Positions 1 to 9,364 are shown, counted from the first letter of the stretch. The stretch: 64,000 nt of DNA from Levilactobacillus wangkuiensis (GCF_016861605.1 NZ_BOLM01000002.1:1-64000), one strand, 5' to 3'. Notes: generated from the letters alone by a model not told the origin. Numbers and translations: made by a program.

Positions 1-170
1 CTCATCGATTGTTGTTACTTTATTTGTTATAAAAGCGAATTGACTTCGCAAATATTGTTTGGGTTTGATACCAAGTATCAAACCGCCCTACACATATTTG
101 GTTTGTCGAAACAATGTTCAGTTTTCAAAGGTCTACCAAGTTATCATAAGAAGCAAGTGCTCCGTGACAA
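1..170 (-). promoter_or_regulatory. rRNA operon leader (16S expected just beyond the left edge)
   Basis: Read on the minus strand, this stretch has the typical anatomy of a lactobacillus rRNA leader. A boxA-like antitermination signal CTTTGAAAACTGAACA lies at about 115-130. It is followed by a perfect 10-bp hairpin, GGTTTGATAC and GTATCAAACC, at 62-84, and a second short hairpin GCGAA/TTCGC at 35-49, as in RNase III processing regions. The minus strand ends in ATCGATGAG at position 1, which would run straight into a 16S start (GAGTTTGATCC-type). The rRNA gene itself is outside the window, so its presence is an inference. Confidence 0.75.
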
Positions 171-177
171 CTTTTAA

Positions 178-206
178 AGTATATCATGCTGTCAAAATCA
201 TGTCAA
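178..206 (-). promoter_or_regulatory. strong sigma-A promoter of the rRNA operon
   Basis: On the minus strand a consensus -35 TTGACA (201-206) is separated by exactly 17 bases from a -10 TATACT (178-183). It sits immediately upstream of the boxA-containing leader, which is the arrangement expected for an rRNA promoter. Confidence 0.8.
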
Positions 207-553
207 CAAGTTTTTAAACATCTTTTTGAATAAATATTGATGTTTGCTGCAACTAATTGAATAAATATTCTCAACAACGATTACTACTATATCAAGAATT
301 GCCAAGACCGTCAAGCCTTTTTTTCAATTACTTGAATCTCGTTTCATCCTTGCCGATGCAACGCTTGTTTGCGTTTCTGACAACAAAAAATAGTTTACCA
401 ATATCCACGCCATTGGTCAAGGGCAAAATGAATATTTACTGAAATTATTTTCAGCGCCGGCCACACACCCTCACCACTTCTCCTAAAACTCTCGGCCACA
501 CCTCACCGATATCACCTGAATCGGTCTACCCACGCACGACACCTCTTACACAG
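207..553. other. intergenic, no gene recognised
   Basis: AT-rich sequence upstream of the rRNA promoter, then a C-rich stretch. A 61-codon open frame at 257-442 has no ribosome binding site and no protein-like composition. Nothing else is recognisable. Confidence 0.5.
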
Positions 554-594
554 AAAAAGAGTCCCAACACACTCACTAGGAGTAGTCGGAACTC
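554..594 (-). terminator. rho-independent terminator of ltaS
   Basis: On the minus strand GAGTTCCGAC pairs with GTTGGGACTC (10 bp with wobbles) and is followed by five T residues. It lies 14 bp after the ltaS stop codon. Confidence 0.75.
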
Positions 595-607
595 TTCTAT
601 ATGAAGC

Positions 608-2665
608 TTATTTCAATTCTGGTGCGTCTGTCTTGTACGTGGTCGTCTTACCCTTGTTCTTGGCCAAGGCACTCGTCTTCTCCTGTTTTTCCGCCTCAGC
701 AAGTTTGGCCATTGCTGGTTTGTACTTATAGGTAAAGTCGGTCTTGTTGACCTTGGTAAAGTTCTTTGGCGTGTAGAAACGCAAGAGGTCTCCGTAGATG
801 ACCCGGTCGGATAAGGAAAGCTCCGTCGTCACGTGGTTCTGCATCTGATCGACGACCTTCTTCTGCGCTGCCGTCAACGTGAGGACTTTCCCCGTCTTCG
901 TATCATAGACGGTTCCCCCTATCTTGGCATACTTCGGCGAAATGAAGTTCCCATTTCTAAAGGCGACGGTCTGATTGCGATTCTTCGCTAACAGGTCCTG
1001 CCCAAACTGGATCGTATCGGTATTCTTCACCCCAAGCAGATCCAATAAGGTTGGCAAGACATCAATTTCCCCCCCATACGTGTGGTTGATGCCCCCCTTG
1101 AGTCCCGTCGCGTGAATCATGAATGGGACCTTCTGGAATTGGGCTAAGTCAAAGTTCGTGACCTTACTCTTCCCCAGTAATTGGGCAATCGCTGGCCGGT
1201 GATTGTTGGAAATTCCATAGTGATCCCCATAGGCAACGATGACACTATTCTTATACAGACCGACCTTCTTCAGGTACGTCAGGAACTCAGCAAATGACTG
1301 GTCCAAATAGTGTGCCGTCTGAACGTATGGGTCTACGGTCTTATCCCCTGTTTTGGTTGCGGGGAAATCCGTGTTCTTCTTATCTAACTCGTATGGGTAG
1401 TGGTTAGTCAGCGTGATCAGCTTGGCATAGAACGGTTGTGGTAACTGTTCGATGTACTTCGCGGACTGTTCAAAGAAGATCTTATCCTTTAACCCATAGC
1501 CGACGGAGTACCCAGGCTTCTCCGTATAGTAGCTAGAACTGAAGAAATACTGGTACCCCCAGGACTTGTACGTGTTGTCCCGGTTCCAGAAACTTGGCAC
1601 ATCCCCATGGAATGCTGCCGTACTGTACCCCGCCTCTTGACTCAGGATAGCCGGTGCCGCCTGGAACGTGTTTTGCGTCCCATAGGTGGTCATTGCCGAC
1701 CCCTGTGGTAACCCAAACAGTGAGTTTTCCAGCATCATTTCAGCATCAGAGGTCTTCCCCTGGGCCACTTGATTATAGAAGTTGTCGAATGACAGGGTGT
1801 TCTGGTTATGGTAGAACTTATTCAGTGTGGGGGTAACTTCCTTCCCATCGACCTTATAGTCGAGCAGGAACTGTTGGAAACTCTCCAAGTGAATCACAAA
1901 CACGTTCTTGCCCTTTTCCTTGCCGTAATACGACACGTTGGGACTCACGCGGTTTTGCTTCAGGTATTTCAGCACACTCTTCATGTCACTGGCATTGGCA
2001 CTCGCCCGGGTGGCACTTTCCTTCTGCGTCTGGTACCCATTAAAGGCCGCATATTCATTCAGCCCCAGGTACTTGACGATGTAGTTGTTGTCAAACGTCC
2101 GCGTCAGCAGGCCAGAACGGTCCGCGTTGGCCATGCCAAATTCGGCAAACATCAGCCCAAATGACAGTACGGTGATTGATAACGCATACCGTCGTTTGAA
2201 TGGCCGCGGGTCGATCCGAATGACGTGGGTCACCAGCAACACGATTAAAACGATAATATCGATATACACAAAGAAATCATATAGATGGGTAATTTGTGCC
2301 ATACTCTTCCCCAAGTTGTTCCCAACATCGCTCGACCCCTTCATGATCCCGAAGGAGAGGAAGTCTGAGAATTCTCGGTAATACAGCACGTTCGCAAATA
2401 TCCAGGTCGATTCCAGGACATTAATAATCACCATTAGCCAATAGGCTAACCGTCCCCGGAAATACAGGGCAATGCCGAAAATCAGTAGTGCCGCTGGAAC
2501 GGGGTTAATGAACAGCAGAAACTGTTGGACACTCCCCTTTGCCCCCAGCGTGAACTCGGTTTGATAGGCAATGTAAGTCTTTACCCAAAATAGAACGATG
2601 GTCAACAGGAAAAAGCCCATGCGGGTGTTTATCCAGTTCATCTTTCGTTTAAAAAAATTCGCCAT
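608..2665 (-). CDS. ltaS: lipoteichoic acid synthase (LtaS family)
   Basis: A 685-residue polyglycerolphosphate polymerase that transfers glycerophosphate from phosphatidylglycerol onto a glycolipid anchor outside the membrane. The N-terminal third holds about five membrane helices. The rest is an extracellular sulfatase-fold domain with the nucleophile threonine in QGKTSDAEM, a metal-binding glutamate in VIHLESFQQF and the GDHYGIS motif. A likely processing site (ASANAS) joins the two parts. The start is set by GGAGG seven bases upstream. It has its own promoter and terminator and lies downstream of the glycolipid genes lafA/lafB, which should supply the anchor. Length is normal for the family (about 650-700). 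The C-terminal tail is lysine-rich. Confidence 0.93.
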   Translation of the reverse strand: MANFFKRKMNWINTRMGFFLLTIVLFWVKTYIAYQTEFTLGAKGSVQQFLLFINPVPAALLIFGIALYFRGRLAYWLMVIINVLESTWIFANVLYYREFSDFLSFGIMKGSSDVGNNLGKSMAQITHLYDFFVYIDIIVLIVLLVTHVIRIDPRPFKRRYALSITVLSFGLMFAEFGMANADRSGLLTRTFDNNYIVKYLGLNEYAAFNGYQTQKESATRASANASDMKSVLKYLKQNRVSPNVSYYGKEKGKNVFVIHLESFQQFLLDYKVDGKEVTPTLNKFYHNQNTLSFDNFYNQVAQGKTSDAEMMLENSLFGLPQGSAMTTYGTQNTFQAAPAILSQEAGYSTAAFHGDVPSFWNRDNTYKSWGYQYFFSSSYYTEKPGYSVGYGLKDKIFFEQSAKYIEQLPQPFYAKLITLTNHYPYELDKKNTDFPATKTGDKTVDPYVQTAHYLDQSFAEFLTYLKKVGLYKNSVIVAYGDHYGISNNHRPAIAQLLGKSKVTNFDLAQFQKVPFMIHATGLKGGINHTYGGEIDVLPTLLDLLGVKNTDTIQFGQDLLAKNRNQTVAFRNGNFISPKYAKIGGTVYDTKTGKVLTLTAAQKKVVDQMQNHVTTELSLSDRVIYGDLLRFYTPKNFTKVNKTDFTYKYKPAMAKLAEAEKQEKTSALAKNKGKTTTYKTDAPELK

Positions 2666-2699
2666 GAGACAGCCTCCACAAAATAGTTAACATCACTAC

Positions 2700-2727
2700 A
2701 GTATAACGAATACTAGCGGGGTTTCAA
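2700..2727 (-). promoter_or_regulatory. promoter of ltaS
   Basis: Minus strand: -35 TTGAAA (2722-2727), 16-bp spacer, -10 TATACT (2700-2705), about 35 bp before the ltaS start. It shows ltaS can be transcribed separately from the laf operon. Confidence 0.65.
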
Positions 2728-2863
2728 TCTGATTAAGGAACCTTTGAAAAAATTCAAGTTTTGCTCACGTTTCCGTCACAACTTAACGCGATTGGCGCAC
2801 CGTTCTGGGACCAACCAGTCGGTCGCCGGCCGTGTAACCGCCACCATATTTTTATTTAAAAAA

Positions 2864-2892
2864 AACAAAACTATGATCACCATAGTTTTGTT
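2864..2892 (-). terminator. terminator after ykuJ
   Basis: Perfect 12-bp stem AACAAAACTATG/CATAGTTTTGTT with a 5-base loop, followed on the minus strand by a run of eight T. It abuts the ykuJ stop codon and ends the laf operon. Confidence 0.9.
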
Positions 2893-2893
2893 A

Positions 2894-3130
2894 TTAATTA
2901 TCCGTCAATAAATCAAATAATTCGATAGCTACTAAATCAATGTTATCAAATTCAAAAGTCGTTTCCGGATTGTGTTCGGTTAACGTGTACGTGTGGGTCA
3001 ATTGGTTAAATACGACCGTTGCCTGTTCCACGCCTTCTTTTTCAAAACGACGGGGTTGTGGCTCGTCGGTAGCATCTTCCTGCATCGCTTTTAAACGATT
3101 GATGATGCCAATCAGTTGAGATTCTTCCAT
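2894..3130 (-). CDS. ykuJ: YkuJ family small protein (DUF1797)
   Basis: A 78-residue protein matching the remembered pattern of Bacillus YkuJ: an N-terminal SQLIGIINRLKAMQE helix, a central strand region ending TYTLTEH, and a C-terminal FDNIDLVAIELFDLL motif. Molecular function is unknown. It is widely conserved in Firmicutes. It is the last gene of the laf operon, 93 bp after the membrane protein gene, and is followed at once by a strong terminator. Confidence 0.8.
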   Translation of the reverse strand: MEESQLIGIINRLKAMQEDATDEPQPRRFEKEGVEQATVVFNQLTHTYTLTEHNPETTFEFDNIDLVAIELFDLLTDN

Positions 3131-3222
3131 GGTTGGTCCCCTTTCTAGCTTTCACTATGATTTTACCAAACTTAAGCCACTATGGCACGCCCTAATCGCG
3201 AAAAACTCAGAGTTTTCACAAA

Positions 3223-4242
3223 TCAGTTCTCTTCGCGCACCTTATCCGGGCGAATCACCATCGCCACCAGACCGGCTAACATCCCCAAGTAGTAGGTCAG
3301 GAGCCGCCATAGAATCATGGCCAGCACCAATTTACTATTCGATGAAATGTAACTACGGAAAATCATTTCAAAGCTGTATTCGGCGCCCCCAGAGCCCCCT
3401 GGAATCGGGAACAGGGAAATCACCATGACAATGAGGATGTGGAGACTCGTGACCATGACGATGTTTGCCGTCGTGTAGCCCAGCGCCAGCATGATGAAAT
3501 ACGGGATTAAATAGTAGAACATCAGCTGGAAGAAGGTAATCACAAAGACGCGTAGCATGAGCTTCCACTGCCCACTGATGCGGACACTTTCGGCGTAAAA
3601 GGAATCAATCTTCCCGTTCACGTTGGTCGACATCCGCTCGAAACGTTCGGCTTTCATGAACCACCCCATGGGTTTCATAATCACGCCGACCGCCTTCTTG
3701 GTGAACGCGTGCCAGAACATGATCATCAGGAGCCCCACGATGACGGCCAGGTGAATGGAAAAGCCAAACACGACCAGCCAGACCAAAGCGTGGAGTTTGT
3801 CCTGAATGTCGTGAAACCCGATGACCAGGGCAAATAAAAAGTTGATGACAATCATGGACTGGTAGACCACGAACTTCATCAGGAGGACCGAGCTGGCCTT
3901 CCCCGCATCGACCCCCGTTTGCATTAGGGCAATCAGTTGGGCCGGTTGACCACCGGATGAGAATGGCGTGATGCCGTTAAACAGCTGTTCCACCATGGGG
4001 ATTCGGAGGGCATCCTTAAAGGTAAAGCCTTCGATACGATCGGAGATGAACACCTTGACGATCCACGCTTCCAGCCCCAGGTAGATCACCATACATAAGA
4101 TGGCGACGCCGAACCACCAGAAGTTAATATTAACAAAATCATTGATTAAAACTGAAAATTTAATGTCACGGAGAGAAAACGCAAAAATAGCAATCCCCAG
4201 GAGTAACATCAACGCTAAGACCCATTTATTTCGTCGTGACAT
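3223..4242 (-). CDS. YbhN/UPF0104-type integral membrane protein (LPG synthase-like transmembrane domain)
   Basis: A 339-residue polytopic protein with about eight membrane helices and the family signature IPGGSGGAEYSFE near residue 280. The fold is the one found as the flippase half of MprF. Here it stands alone without a lysyl-transferase domain. It starts 4 bp after lafB and is in the same operon as two glycolipid glycosyltransferases, so a role in moving or presenting glycolipid across the membrane is a reasonable inference, but nothing in the sequence proves a substrate. Confidence 0.8.
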   Translation of the reverse strand: MSRRNKWVLALMLLLGIAIFAFSLRDIKFSVLINDFVNINFWWFGVAILCMVIYLGLEAWIVKVFISDRIEGFTFKDALRIPMVEQLFNGITPFSSGGQPAQLIALMQTGVDAGKASSVLLMKFVVYQSMIVINFLFALVIGFHDIQDKLHALVWLVVFGFSIHLAVIVGLLMIMFWHAFTKKAVGVIMKPMGWFMKAERFERMSTNVNGKIDSFYAESVRISGQWKLMLRVFVITFFQLMFYYLIPYFIMLALGYTTANIVMVTSLHILIVMVISLFPIPGGSGGAEYSFEMIFRSYISSNSKLVLAMILWRLLTYYLGMLAGLVAMVIRPDKVREEN

Positions 4243-4246
4243 TCAG

Positions 4247-5269
4247 TTACCCCTCTTTTGCTTGCTGCGTATAGAACTCCCGCCAAATCTGCGCCAGATG
4301 TTCCTCGGAGTAGCGGTCAGCTGCCGCCAGGCTCCGTTGATGCCAATGTGCCAGCGCTGCTGGGTCCTGAGGTAACTTGTGTAATTGTTCGTTCATCGCG
4401 TCGTAATCGGCCGCTGGCTGATAGTCGCCCGCGATAATGGCCTGGTACAGGTCGAGATCCCGTAATAAGACTGGGGTCCCAGTACTAAAGGCCTCCAGTA
4501 CAGACATGGGAAATAGTTCATTAAAGGATGGCAATAAAAAGAGGTCCGCCAAGTTATAGTAGTCGACCAATTTATCCCGGTCAACGATCCCTGGAAAACT
4601 CAGGTTAGCCGGTGGATCATCCACGACCTTCTTGAGCGCCGCGTAGCCATCGGTCATCCGCCCGAAGGAGAAGCCCCCAGCCCAGATAAACTGCAGATCC
4701 GGATTGTTCCGGGCTAATTTAATAAAGTCAAATAGCCCCTTGCGCTCCTGAATCTGCCCAATGCCCAAGATCGTAAAACGCTGTTCATCGTAGTGGTACT
4801 TCTGGCGCAAGGCCCGTTTCTTCTCGGCATCGACCGGGTAGAATTCCTTGCGACTCACGAAGTTGGGAATGTACGTCACCTTTTCGGCCGGAATCCCCGC
4901 TGCCACTAGCTTAGGAATGAACGTCGGGTTCACCACCACGATGTGATCCATCCGCTTGTAGAAGGCAATCACGTATTTATAAAAAATGGACCGGAATGGT
5001 TGGGGAATCTTCAAACTCCCCTCCAGAGTTTCCGGCAAAAAATGAACGTAGCCGATTTTCCGGCCACGATGCGGCATAAACGTTGATAAGTAATAGGAAA
5101 AATTAATCGTGTGGTAATGGGTCAGGTCGACCCGCCGATAACTGTTTACGGACACGTCAAACTCCTGGTCCAACCGCGTCGCCAACAGATTCATGAGTTC
5201 GTTGTAAGCACTCCCCACACCCTGACCCTTCACGGAATCAGCCGCAGAAAACATGTTGATTTTTAACAT
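4247..5269 (-). CDS. lafB: GT4 glycosyltransferase, probable second glycolipid glycosyltransferase (LafB/BgsA-like)
   Basis: A 340-residue GT-B retaining glycosyltransferase. The C-terminal donor domain carries the E-x7-E region around LPSFNELFPMSVLEAF and the GIGQIQERKGLFDF linker. By family knowledge, it adds the second sugar to monoglycosyl-diacylglycerol, giving the diglycosyl lipid that anchors lipoteichoic acid. It starts 12 bp downstream of lafA and 4 bp ahead of the membrane protein gene, so the three are translationally close. The donor sugar (glucose or galactose) cannot be read from sequence. Confidence 0.82.
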   Translation of the reverse strand: MLKINMFSAADSVKGQGVGSAYNELMNLLATRLDQEFDVSVNSYRRVDLTHYHTINFSYYLSTFMPHRGRKIGYVHFLPETLEGSLKIPQPFRSIFYKYVIAFYKRMDHIVVVNPTFIPKLVAAGIPAEKVTYIPNFVSRKEFYPVDAEKKRALRQKYHYDEQRFTILGIGQIQERKGLFDFIKLARNNPDLQFIWAGGFSFGRMTDGYAALKKVVDDPPANLSFPGIVDRDKLVDYYNLADLFLLPSFNELFPMSVLEAFSTGTPVLLRDLDLYQAIIAGDYQPAADYDAMNEQLHKLPQDPAALAHWHQRSLAAADRYSEEHLAQIWREFYTQQAKEG

Positions 5270-5281
5270 CCAATAACTCCT

Positions 5282-6460
5282 CTAATCGCTAAAGTCCGGG
5301 GTATCCTCGTGAGATTGCTCGTAGCTTGCCTGGGCATCCTGATAGAATTCCAGGATGTGTTGCCCAAAAGTATCCGCAGAAATTTCCGCTAACTTCCGTG
5401 CCAGCAAGTCTGGGTCCTGCTCGTCATCCCCATGAAGCAGGTAATCAACCACGTTCTCAACTAATTCGTCTTCGGTGGTAAATGTCACCCCGAGTGTCCG
5501 ACTCGACAATAGTTCATCGGTATACGGACTCGTCATGACGACAATCTTAGTGCCCGCCGCCAGCGCCTCAATGTACGTCAGCCCCTGGGATTCAGAATCC
5601 GAGGAGGACAGGAAGACGTTCGCCATATGGTAGTAACGGAACACTTCATCGTTATTGATTTCACCAGTAAAGGTCACGTGATCGTCCAGCCCGGCATCCT
5701 TGGCCTGCGCCTCGAGGTCCGCTTTGGCTGGCCCATCACCCACAATCAGCAACTGTGCATTCGGCACCTGCGCTAAAATGCGGGGCAGCGCCGCAATACT
5801 GGCTTTGATATTCTTTTCATACGCCAACCGACTCAGCGAGAGAATCACTGGGGTGTCGGGATCATACCCCAACTGCCGCCGTAAATTAGCGGTATCCGGC
5901 TGTTCATACTGGTGCAGGTTGACCCCGGTCGGGATGACCCGAATCGGTGTCTTAACCCCATAATCTGTTAAGGTGGTCAACACCCGGTCGCTGGGCGCTA
6001 CCACGCCAGTTAAGTGATAACAAAAGGCCAGCGTCCCCTGCTTGACGTGCACGGGCTTCAGAATCTTCCCGTTCGCCACGTAGTGTAAATAATCCTCGTA
6101 CATCGTATGGTAGGTGTGTAGACACGGAATCTCGAGGTTCCGCGCCACAAACTTTCCGATCCAGCCCATGGAAAATTCCGTCTGGGTGTGGACCACGTCT
6201 AAATTTAACTCCTTGGCAATTTGGTAGGCCTGAAATAGCCCCCGCACTGCGATTCGGCGGTCAGTGAAGGAGACGAACGGAATGCTTGAGAAACGAAAGA
6301 CATTGCGTTCATACACGTTCTTCTCAACGTGCGGGTCGGTCGTCGTGAAGATGTAGACCTGGTTACCCTGTTTTTCCAACTGATCCCGCAACGTCTTGAT
6401 GGACGTCGCGACCCCACTCACTTGAGGGAAATAGGTATCCGTAAATATGCCGATGTTCAT
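5282..6460 (-). CDS. lafA: GT4 1,2-diacylglycerol glucosyltransferase (LafA/BgsB-like)
   Basis: A 392-residue GT4 enzyme beginning MNIGIFTDTYFPQVSGVATS, the classic N-terminus of alpha-monoglucosyl-diacylglycerol synthases. The donor domain includes LSRLAYEKN and SSSDSESQGLTYIEALAAG with the catalytic glutamates. The ATG at 6460 is chosen because of the GGGGG Shine-Dalgarno just upstream. The open frame extends 52 codons further without homology. It is the first gene of the laf operon and makes the first glycolipid step for the LTA anchor. Lipid specificity is inferred from family and context. Confidence 0.85.
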   Translation of the reverse strand: MNIGIFTDTYFPQVSGVATSIKTLRDQLEKQGNQVYIFTTTDPHVEKNVYERNVFRFSSIPFVSFTDRRIAVRGLFQAYQIAKELNLDVVHTQTEFSMGWIGKFVARNLEIPCLHTYHTMYEDYLHYVANGKILKPVHVKQGTLAFCYHLTGVVAPSDRVLTTLTDYGVKTPIRVIPTGVNLHQYEQPDTANLRRQLGYDPDTPVILSLSRLAYEKNIKASIAALPRILAQVPNAQLLIVGDGPAKADLEAQAKDAGLDDHVTFTGEINNDEVFRYYHMANVFLSSSDSESQGLTYIEALAAGTKIVVMTSPYTDELLSSRTLGVTFTTEDELVENVVDYLLHGDDEQDPDLLARKLAEISADTFGQHILEFYQDAQASYEQSHEDTPDFSD

Positions 6461-6587
6461 TGCCAATCCCCCTTGCGTCTTGTGTTTTGTCTTAAATAGC
6501 TCCCGGGTCCCGTTTGCCAACACCCATCCCTTAATACGAGCGGTCCAGACCGGCACCCAGTAGCCTTCATATTGTACAATCATCACA

Positions 6588-6616
6588 ATTATATGGGTTT
6601 GCCTAAGTGATTGCAA
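6588..6616 (-). promoter_or_regulatory. promoter of the laf operon
   Basis: Minus strand -35 TTGCAA (6611-6616), 17-bp spacer, perfect -10 TATAAT (6588-6593). It gives a leader of about 120 nt before lafA. Confidence 0.75.
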
Positions 6617-6703
6617 ACAACAACGGAGGTTGCTGAAAAATTAATGGTCATTCACCGTGACAACACGGGGTCACTACTGAATTTCTTTCCCCACGGTCAC
6701 ACC

Positions 6704-6744
6704 AAAAAAGCACCCGCCAGCCGATTATTGTCGGTCGCGGGTGC
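6704..6744 (-). terminator. terminator of ptsHI
   Basis: Minus-strand stem GCACCCGC/GCGGGTGC with an inner CCGA/TCGG helix, followed by TTTTTT, 19 bp after the ptsI stop. Confidence 0.88.
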
Positions 6745-6762
6745 GCACGTTTCACGTTAAAT

Positions 6763-8496
6763 TTAAGACTGTGTCAACACATTGGGAACCGCGGCCTGCA
6801 CCATGGTAATGACTTCTTGACTGGTGCCAGCCGAATTCACGGCACTTTCCGCGAGTCCTTGAAGGTCCTTGGCGTTGAGCTGACTGATCAACTGCCGCGT
6901 CTTTAAAATCGACCCGGCACCCATAGAAAACTCATCGAGGCCCATCCCCAATAACAGCGGAACCGCAATCGGATCACCCGCCATTTCGCCACACATGGCC
7001 ACGGGAATCCCCGCTGTGTGTCCGGCCGTAATGATGCGTTGCACCAACCGCAGAATCGCGGGATGGTACGGCTGATACAGGTAGGAAACATCCTGGTTGG
7101 TTCGGTCGGCCGCCATCGTGTAGCCAATCAAATCGTTGGTCCCAATGCTCATGAAGTCCACTTCCTGCGCGAAGCGGTCCGCCAACATGGCAGCTGCTGG
7201 CACCTCGACCATCATCCCCACTTTGATTTTTCCCAGGGGTACCCGGGCCGTGGTGAGCTTCGACCGCTCCTCATCGTAAATGGCCTTGGCCTGCCGAAAC
7301 TCGTCCAGCGTCGCAATCATCGGAAACATAATCCGCAAGTTACCGTAGGCCGAGGCCCGCAGCAACGCCCGCAGCTGACTCCGAAAGATATTTTGGTGGG
7401 CCAGACTCTGGCGAATCGCCCGGGCCCCCATGAATGGATTGGCTTCCTGCTTCTGATGCAGGTAAGGCAATGGCTTGTCCCCACCAATGTCCAGGGTCCG
7501 AATGACCACGGGCCGTGGTGCTAATTTTTCCAACACCTGCCGGTACGTGGCAAACTGTTCGTTCTCCGTGGGCAGCTGCTCCGAATCCATATACAAAAAT
7601 TCGGTGCGCATCAAGCCCACGGCCTCCGCGCCATTTTGCAAGACGTTCGGGATGTCACTGGCGGTCCCCATGTTGGCGGCCAACGTTACCCCCACCCCAT
7701 CGCGACTCGTCGTGGTGTGATTACGCAGCGTGGCTAACCGTTTCATATTAGTGATGCGATCCAGCATGGCCTGCTTGGCTGTATCCAATTCTGCTTGGTC
7801 GGGATCGGTCACGACGCTCCCGGTTGACCCGTTGACGATGACTGAATCGCCATCCATCAACGTTTGGGTCCCCGTCTGCGTTCCCACCACCGCGGGGATG
7901 TTCAGGGAGCGCGCCAGAATCGACGAGTGAGACGTCCGGCCACCCAGATCCGTGACGAAGCCCAAGATGTACTTGGACGCCGCCGAGACCGTATCACTGG
8001 GATTCAAATCGTGGGTCACTACTACGACCGGCTCCTTCAGCAACGCCAAATTAGGCAAGTTCACCCCAAGTAAATGGGCGGTCACCCGCTTGACCACGTC
8101 GTGAACGTCAGACGTTCGTTCCTTGGTCAGCGCATTATCCGTCGCCAGAAAGCTCTGGGCAAAGTCGTTCATCACAGTTGCGAACGCGACTTCCGCGTTG
8201 ACGTGTTCCGTTTTGATTTTGGTTTCAGTCGCCGCAATCACATCTGGGTCTTGGAGCATCGCCCTATGCGCACTAAAAACCTGGGCGCCATCAGCGCCCA
8301 GGCTTTTAGTTGCACGCGTTTCAATCGTCTCGACTTCTGAGACGGCTGCTTCAAGGGCCTGATGGAATCGATTTAATTCGTAATCAAGATTAGTGATTGT
8401 CCGCTTTTTAACGGTGAGGGTTGGCTCAACGAACCGGTAGACCCGGCCGCAAGCCACCCCATCACTGGCGGCAATTCCCTTGAGCATCGCTCTCAT
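6763..8496 (-). CDS. ptsI: phosphoenolpyruvate-protein phosphotransferase, enzyme I of the PTS
   Basis: A 577-residue enzyme I that transfers phosphate from phosphoenolpyruvate to HPr in the cytoplasm. The phosphorylated histidine is His190 in DLGGRTSHSSILAR. The C-terminal PEP-binding domain shows GLMRTEFLYMD, the conserved arginine in VIRTLDIGGDK, FMSIGTNDL and the cysteine of VAMCGEMAG. Length is standard. The start ATG overlaps the ptsH stop (TAATG), and AGAGGG lies 11 bases upstream, so the two are translationally coupled. A second in-frame ATG three codons later has worse spacing. Confidence 0.97.
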   Translation of the reverse strand: MRAMLKGIAASDGVACGRVYRFVEPTLTVKKRTITNLDYELNRFHQALEAAVSEVETIETRATKSLGADGAQVFSAHRAMLQDPDVIAATETKIKTEHVNAEVAFATVMNDFAQSFLATDNALTKERTSDVHDVVKRVTAHLLGVNLPNLALLKEPVVVVTHDLNPSDTVSAASKYILGFVTDLGGRTSHSSILARSLNIPAVVGTQTGTQTLMDGDSVIVNGSTGSVVTDPDQAELDTAKQAMLDRITNMKRLATLRNHTTTSRDGVGVTLAANMGTASDIPNVLQNGAEAVGLMRTEFLYMDSEQLPTENEQFATYRQVLEKLAPRPVVIRTLDIGGDKPLPYLHQKQEANPFMGARAIRQSLAHQNIFRSQLRALLRASAYGNLRIMFPMIATLDEFRQAKAIYDEERSKLTTARVPLGKIKVGMMVEVPAAAMLADRFAQEVDFMSIGTNDLIGYTMAADRTNQDVSYLYQPYHPAILRLVQRIITAGHTAGIPVAMCGEMAGDPIAVPLLLGMGLDEFSMGAGSILKTRQLISQLNAKDLQGLAESAVNSAGTSQEVITMVQAAVPNVLTQS

Positions 8497-8762
8497 TAGT
8501 CAGATAAACCCTCTTTTTTCAACGTTTCAGCCACTGCGTTCATGGCATCGGCTTCGTCGTCACCGTCAGTCGTGATGGTGATGCTGGCGTTTTGGCCAAC
8601 ACCTAAGGACATAACGCCCATGATAGACTTCAAGTTAACGGACTTGTCTTGGTACTGCAAGCTAACTTCAGAGTTGAACTTGCTAGCAGCCTGAACTAAT
8701 AAAGTTGCGGGACGTGCGTGGATACCAGTTTCTGCAGTGACACGAAATTCGCGTTTTTCCAT
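8496..8762 (-). CDS. ptsH: phosphocarrier protein HPr
   Basis: An 88-residue HPr with the phosphorylatable His15 in TGIHARPAT and the regulatory Ser46 in NLKSIMGV, the target of HPr kinase for carbon catabolite control through CcpA. The ATG at 8762 has AAAGGAG eight bases upstream. The longer frame upstream of it is not protein-like. It is the first gene of the ptsHI operon. HPr-Ser-P should act on the cre-like site noted near the gluconate permease at 46196. Confidence 0.97.
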   Translation of the reverse strand: MEKREFRVTAETGIHARPATLLVQAASKFNSEVSLQYQDKSVNLKSIMGVMSLGVGQNASITITTDGDDEADAMNAVAETLKKEGLSD

Positions 8763-8869
8763 AATTGATCGATCTCCTTTAAGCTTAGGTTGATTTCTTA
8801 CCAAACACGACTCACCCTGACCTTGCGCATTGGCCAAACAACCATTTTGTGAGTCACGCCTACCTACTA

Positions 8870-8898
8870 AGAATATCAATCTAGCAGGCAAATTACAA
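8870..8898 (-). promoter_or_regulatory. probable ptsHI promoter
   Basis: Minus strand -35 TTGTAA (8893-8898), 17-bp spacer, -10 TATTCT (8870-8875), giving a leader of about 100 nt before ptsH. Confidence 0.5.
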
Positions 8899-8929
8899 GC
8901 ATTCATGAACCGCTTACATCAAATAATCA

Positions 8930-9130
8930 CTATTCGTCGTCTTTTTTGCCACCATCATCGTAACGGTAGATTAATTTGCCACCCTTGTGGGCCTGGCCAA
9001 TCACTCGCTTCCGGGTTTCAAAGGCCATGAAGGCTTTTTGAAAGGCGGGAAATTCTTCGGGGGTGACTTCGAATTCGTCTAGTTCCTGATCTTTTAGTTG
9101 GTTCATTAGCGCGGTAAAATCTTTTGCCAA
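8930..9130 (-). CDS. small acidic protein of unknown function
   Basis: A 66-residue open frame starting with TTG at 9130, nine bases after a perfect GGAGG. Composition is protein-like and charged: an acidic helix (QLKDQELDEFEVTPEEF), then an amphipathic FPAFQKAFMAFETRKRVIGQAHKGGKLIYRY segment split here only by charge, and an acidic DDGGKKDDE tail. No family is recognised. It lies upstream of ptsH in the same direction with 167 bp between them, so it is probably a separate unit. A family A repeat begins 50 bp upstream of its start codon, antisense to it. Confidence 0.65.
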   Translation of the reverse strand: MAKDFTALMNQLKDQELDEFEVTPEEFPAFQKAFMAFETRKRVIGQAHKGGKLIYRYDDGGKKDDE

Positions 9131-9179
9131 AAGTTTTTTCCTCCTTAAACAGTTCGCTTAACGTTTCAGCGTGCTGACC

Positions 9180-9364
9180 GTTCCCGGCGGCGGGTTCAAG
9201 TTGCCCTGCTGTGGGGCCGGTTCCAGACTGAGGGGCGGTCTTCCACCTCGCTTTGAAGCCACGAAAACCCCGTGTCTTCAAAGTCGTCCCATGCTCTAAA
9301 CTGAGAAGTTCACTCAGTTAAGACCATCGACACAGCTGGTCAACTTGACCCGCCTCTGGTCACT
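9180..9364 (+). repeat. family A structured repeat, copy A1
   Basis: Complete core from GTTCCCGGCGG to CTCTGGTCAC. Arm pairs specific to this copy are GGGTTCAAGTTG with CAACTTGACCC, and the third hairpin AACTGAG/CTCAGTT. Both differ from other copies yet stay complementary. It lies 50 bp upstream of, and antisense to, the small gene at 8930-9130. Confidence 0.9.

Noticed and set aside
257-442. 61-codon open frame near the left edge
   Set aside because: No ribosome binding site, not protein-like, and it lies directly behind an rRNA promoter on the other strand.
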